From Lepidostoma basale (taxonomy: Eukaryota > Arthropoda > Insecta > Trichoptera > Lepidostomatidae): DNA of 64,000 bases. How positions within the stretch are numbered: the first letter of the stretch is position 1; each line of letters starts with the position of its first letter. The stretch spans positions 1,178,001 through 1,242,000 of the forward strand of contig JAHDVF020000840.1 in NCBI GenBank assembly GCA_022606425.2, read 5' to 3'. A program made the translations under genes and the position numbers. Positions 60,026 through 64,000 of the stretch are shown here, in pieces. The notes beneath the pieces were generated by a model, which searched no databases, had not been told where the DNA came from, and saw only the letters and a program-made list of their open reading frames with translations.

Positions 60026-63000
60026 CTAACTAACTAACTAACCATCACGCCGTCTCCCCGAAGGGGTAGGCAGAAAGAATGGACTGCCACACCTTTCTTT
60101 CCTGACATATTTCTCTCGCTTCCTCAACATTCATACATCGTGTCATGCACGCGCGTCGATTTCTCTGACTCCTCACATGGCCGACATTCAATATTTGATT
60201 TATTTGATCGTGCCACGTTTTCCTCGGTCTTCCTCTATTTCTGGTTCCATTTACATCATTAACATATAATTTTTTTACCATTCTTTCTTCATTCATTCTT
60301 TCCATATGTCCAAACCATCTTAATGATCCTTTCATTATTTTGTTCATGACACCATCATTCGCACCGCATTCACTTCTTATATTTTCATTCGACACTCTAT
60401 CATACACAGAATATCCACACATTCGTCTAAGAGATCTCATTTCTACTGCATTTATTCTACTTTCATCCTTCCTTTGCCAGTTCCATGCTTCGCTTCCATA
60501 CATAAGGGTCGGTAGAAGAACACCATTGTGCACTGCCATTCTAGCTTTTTTGGATAGGTTTTTGTTTGCGATGACAACTTTAAGTGCACCATTCACTTTG
60601 TTGCCTGCCCCAACCCTTCTTTCAATATCCCTCTCCACTCTCCCATCTCTTGTAAACATACTACCTAAATACACAAACTCAACTACTTGCTCCAAGTTTT
60701 CACCATTCACGCTAATGTTGCAGACTGTCGTGGTTTCTTCCTTTTCAAAAATCATTACCTTGGACTTATTAACATTCATCATCAGATCATTTCGCATGCA
60801 TACCTCATACATACAATTCACCAGGACTTGTAGTTCATGCTCGTTGTCAGCAAGTAGGACAGCGTCATCCGCATACAAGAGACAGCTTACTGACACTCCG
60901 CTCATTTTGGCACCTACATCCAACCCTTTCAGCTCTCTCATACAATTGTCCATATACAGATTAAATAACCACGGGGACATTACGCAACCTTGTTTGACAC
61001 CTTTATTGATATCAAACCAGGCTGTAAGATCTCCATTTACTCTGACACTAGCAGTGCTTTCCGTGTATAGTGACTTAATGGCCGTGATCAGTTTTGTACT
61101 TATTCCATATTCAGACAATATTTTCCACAACTTTTCTCTATTAACGTAATCATATGCTTTTTGTAAGTCGACAAATGCACAGAAAAGTTTGCGATTTTTG
61201 GCCAGAAACTTCTCTGTCAATGTACGAAGTCCAAAAATTTGATCCATACATCCTCTGCCATTCATAAAGGCACCTTGCACATCCCAAACTTTGTCACTCG
61301 TCAATTTTCTTACTCTTTCTATTAAAATTCTGCCATAGACTTTACCAACGACACTCAAAAGACTAATAGCTCTGTGGTTTCCACATTCCATACGCGATCC
61401 TTTTCCTTTGTACAGGGGCATAATTACTGCTCTCCTCCAGTCTAGCGGCGTATATCCCTCCTCCAAGCACTGGTTAAATAACTTACATAACCATGTAGAA
61501 ACCACTTCGCCACCGCTTTTAATAAAGTCTATGGCAATACAATCAAACCCAACAGCTTTTCCACTTTTCATTGCACTCACGGATCTTTTCATCTCATTCG
61601 TACTTATTTTTTCAATATTATCATTCATAGGTCCCGCACTCGCACTAGCTGTCATATTTTCGATCACGCTTGTATCACCACCATACATCTCCTTAAAATA
61701 TTCCATCCATCTTTCTTGTATGATCTTACTCTCCGTTAACATTCTTCCCTCGTTGTCTAAAATTGCTTTCACACATCCACTATCAGGAGGATTTCGGGCT
61801 TTTTTAACTTCTTTCCAAAACATTTTTAAATTTGCTTGGAAGTTGTTTGTCATTTTGAGCCCTTCTTCCTCCTTCAGCTTTTCTTTCCGCGCTTTCACTA
61901 CCGACTTCACTCTCTTCTTGCATACCTTATACAAATCTTTTGCTCTTTCATACTTAACTCTGTCATTCTTATTTATCGACAACATATTCAACCAAGCATC
62001 TTTCTTCTCTTTAACAGCAATCTTTACGTCATCATTCCACCATGCATCCCCTTTCCTTCTTCCTTGTACACACACACCACACGATTCTTTCGCTGATTCA
62101 CACAAACTCTCCTTCAAGTATTTCCAGGTCTCGTCAATACTCAACTCACTTACATCCCGCTCACTCAATTTATCTTTCACTTTTCTTACGAAATTATTTC
62201 TTACGTCATTGTTTTGCAGTTTTTCAACTTTGACTCTAGTCGGTGCGGCTACTGTTTTGCTTCTTCTGGTTCGCCATCCCCGGAATAAGATCACTTTTGC
62301 CACTACTAAAAAATGATCCGTTTCCAGTTCGGCTCCCCTGAATACCCTTGAATCAACAGTATCCGCCCGTAATCTAGAGTCTACAATGACGTAATCTATA
62401 ATGGACCTTTCAAATCCTCTTTCCCAAGTATAGAGATGGATTCTCTTATGATCGAAGATGGTATTTGATACAAAGAGACCCCATTCTATACACAATTCAA
62501 GCAGTCTCCTTCCATTATCATTTATTCGTCTATCACCAAACGTACCCAGACATTCCTCGTACCCACTCCTACGGATTCCCACCCAACCGTTCATATCACC
62601 TGCTATTATCAATCTTTCGTTTTCACTCTTACACACCAATGTCTCTCTCACTTTGTCCCAAAACTCATCTTTACTCGCCTCATTTTCGTTGTTACCAGGG
62701 GCGTATCCAATTAAAAGGAAAACTCTTGTTAACCTGATCTTGAAGCGAATCCACATGAGTCTTGGGCTAACACATTTATAACCTTTCATACATTCTACCA
62801 TCCTTGGAGCTAGCACCGCCGCCACGCCTTGGCATGCTCTGTGGTCATTCGGCACACCCGACCACAGAACAAGCTTATCCGCATGCTCCAAGGAACCACA
62901 CTCTTTCATCATACATTCAGTCACACATAAAACATCTAAACACTTATTATCCATTTCTGCACACATCTCATTCAACTTTCCTTCCATACCTCCCCTTATA

Positions 63001-63200
63001 TTCCATGTACCGATGCGGCACTCCACCCTTCTCTGTTCGCCCCTGCGGGAGATGCGGTGTGATGGGTTGCGGACCTCATCGCCACCAGTAGGCATCACCC
63101 GCACACACTTAAATGCTAAATCATTTACAAACTATATCTAAAATAAATTCAATTATATAAAATAAATAAATAAAATAAAATAAATCATAAAATAATAATA
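60025..63200 (-). mobile_element. Full-length RTE-like non-LTR retrotransposon
   Basis: The body covers an intact ORF plus a short 3' end of under 20 bp and a TTAG-repeat tail (AACT on the plus strand, 60025-60040). The 5' end is not certain; similarity to the derivative copies ends near 63105. A short tandem-repeat tail instead of poly(A), a single APE-RT ORF and a very short 3'UTR fit the RTE group. It sits in the integrin gene, in the same orientation. Confidence 0.85.
60045..63095 (-). CDS. LINE ORF: AP endonuclease and reverse transcriptase, intact
   Basis: 1016 aa from ATG 63095 with no stop or frameshift. The protein nicks target DNA and copies its own RNA into it (target-primed reverse transcription). 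The N-terminal endonuclease/exonuclease/phosphatase-like domain (about residues 25-270) shows RIGTWNIRGG, LLIGYAPGN, IAGDMNGWVG, SIIDYVIVD and ELETDHFLV. The RT domain (about 500-790) shows AVIMPLYKGKGS, NHRAISLLSV, AFVDLQKAYDYV, GVKQGCVMSPWLFNLYMD and the catalytic LLYADDAVLLA (YADD near residue 741). The C-terminal part holds [16 protein letters not shown] and a Cys-rich stretch. The length and lack of lesions suggest recent or present activity. RTE-like is my best clade call; a tree would decide. Confidence 0.9.
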   Translation of the reverse strand: MPTGGDEVRNPSHRISRRGEQRRVECRIGTWNIRGGMEGKLNEMCAEMDNKCLDVLCVTECMMKECGSLEHADKLVLWSGVPNDHRACQGVAAVLAPRMVECMKGYKCVSPRLMWIRFKIRLTRVFLLIGYAPGNNENEASKDEFWDKVRETLVCKSENERLIIAGDMNGWVGIRRSGYEECLGTFGDRRINDNGRRLLELCIEWGLFVSNTIFDHKRIHLYTWERGFERSIIDYVIVDSRLRADTVDSRVFRGAELETDHFLVVAKVILFRGWRTRRSKTVAAPTRVKVEKLQNNDVRNNFVRKVKDKLSERDVSELSIDETWKYLKESLCESAKESCGVCVQGRRKGDAWWNDDVKIAVKEKKDAWLNMLSINKNDRVKYERAKDLYKVCKKRVKSVVKARKEKLKEEEGLKMTNNFQANLKMFWKEVKKARNPPDSGCVKAILDNEGRMLTESKIIQERWMEYFKEMYGGDTSVIENMTASASAGPMNDNIEKISTNEMKRSVSAMKSGKAVGFDCIAIDFIKSGGEVVSTWLCKLFNQCLEEGYTPLDWRRAVIMPLYKGKGSRMECGNHRAISLLSVVGKVYGRILIERVRKLTSDKVWDVQGAFMNGRGCMDQIFGLRTLTEKFLAKNRKLFCAFVDLQKAYDYVNREKLWKILSEYGISTKLITAIKSLYTESTASVRVNGDLTAWFDINKGVKQGCVMSPWLFNLYMDNCMRELKGLDVGAKMSGVSVSCLLYADDAVLLADNEHELQVLVNCMYEVCMRNDLMMNVNKSKVMIFEKEETTTVCNISVNGENLEQVVEFVYLGSMFTRDGRVERDIERRVGAGNKVNGALKVVIANKNLSKKARMAVHNGVLLPTLMYGSEAWNWQRKDESRINAVEMRSLRRMCGYSVYDRVSNENIRSECGANDGVMNKIMKGSLRWFGHMERMNEERMVKKLYVNDVNGTRNRGRPRKTWHDQINQILNVGHVRSQRNRRACMTRCMNVEEAREICQERKVWQSILSAYPFGETA

Positions 63201-63877
<677 letters not shown>

Positions 63878-63879
63878 TA

Positions 63880-64000
63880 AACATAAGTCCTGCATGGACG
63901 GGGAACGGGTCTAGGGAGTGCACGGATGAAGCTGAAGAAAGGCACCGCTGCGCCTATAACAGCTTCAGGTAAGTGGAGGGAGCCCTCTATGTCTCAGCCA
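63880..64000. repeat. Dispersed repeat shared with 55235-55420, cut by window end
   Basis: TCCTGCATGGACGGGG, GCACCGCTGCGCC and AACAGCTTCAGGTAAG match 55285-55375. It follows a (TA)n tract and a T-run. Continues past the window. Confidence 0.55.

Noticed and set aside
60340..62316. Plus-strand frames of 269 and 302 codons
   Set aside because: Antisense to the intact LINE ORF, with no protein-like motifs.

Overview
This is AT-rich eukaryotic nuclear DNA from an arthropod, most likely an insect; Lepidoptera is my best guess. The reasons are split genes with GT-AG introns, insect-type orthologues (vigilin/Dp1, integrin beta-PS, SF3B1), and a dense load of non-LTR retrotransposon ends, mariner, a Helitron-like element and palindromic MITEs. 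No bacterial genes, CRISPR arrays or operon signals are visible.

Layout. 1-3.9 kb: repeats only (a small non-autonomous LINE copy, two LTR-like direct repeats, and a foldback element inserted in the first). 4.2-5.45 kb (+): the end of a Pcc1/LAGE3 gene (KEOPS tRNA-modification complex), followed 230 bp later by a complete PIG-P gene (GPI-anchor synthesis). 7.76-27.4 kb (-): a complete SF3B1 gene (U2 snRNP), which I could resolve into 21 coding exons with consistent phases (1344 aa). Its introns are full of mobile elements. 27.4-32.1 kb: a gene-free interval between divergent SF3B1 and vigilin. 32.1-47.4 kb (+): complete vigilin coding region (10 coding exons, 1249 aa, about 14 KH units) with an 8-kb second intron packed with repeats. 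48.9-50.7 kb (-): an intronless orphan gene with a long acidic C-terminus. 53.9-59.1 kb (-): the last five coding exons of integrin beta-PS (transmembrane segment and NPxY tail); the gene runs off the right edge. 60.0-63.1 kb (-): a full-length APE/RT LINE with an uninterrupted ORF, inside the integrin gene.

The host genes are unrelated housekeeping or adhesion genes and do not form a pathway. The connected story is the mobile DNA. One RTE-like LINE family has an intact copy at 60-63 kb and at least ten truncated or degraded copies across the window. Two of these share the same internal-deletion junction, as expected of a non-autonomous derivative moved by the intact element. Two copies sit directly against (TA)n tracts. 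Exon coordinates come from reading splice signals and codon phase by hand; no search or alignment program was run.
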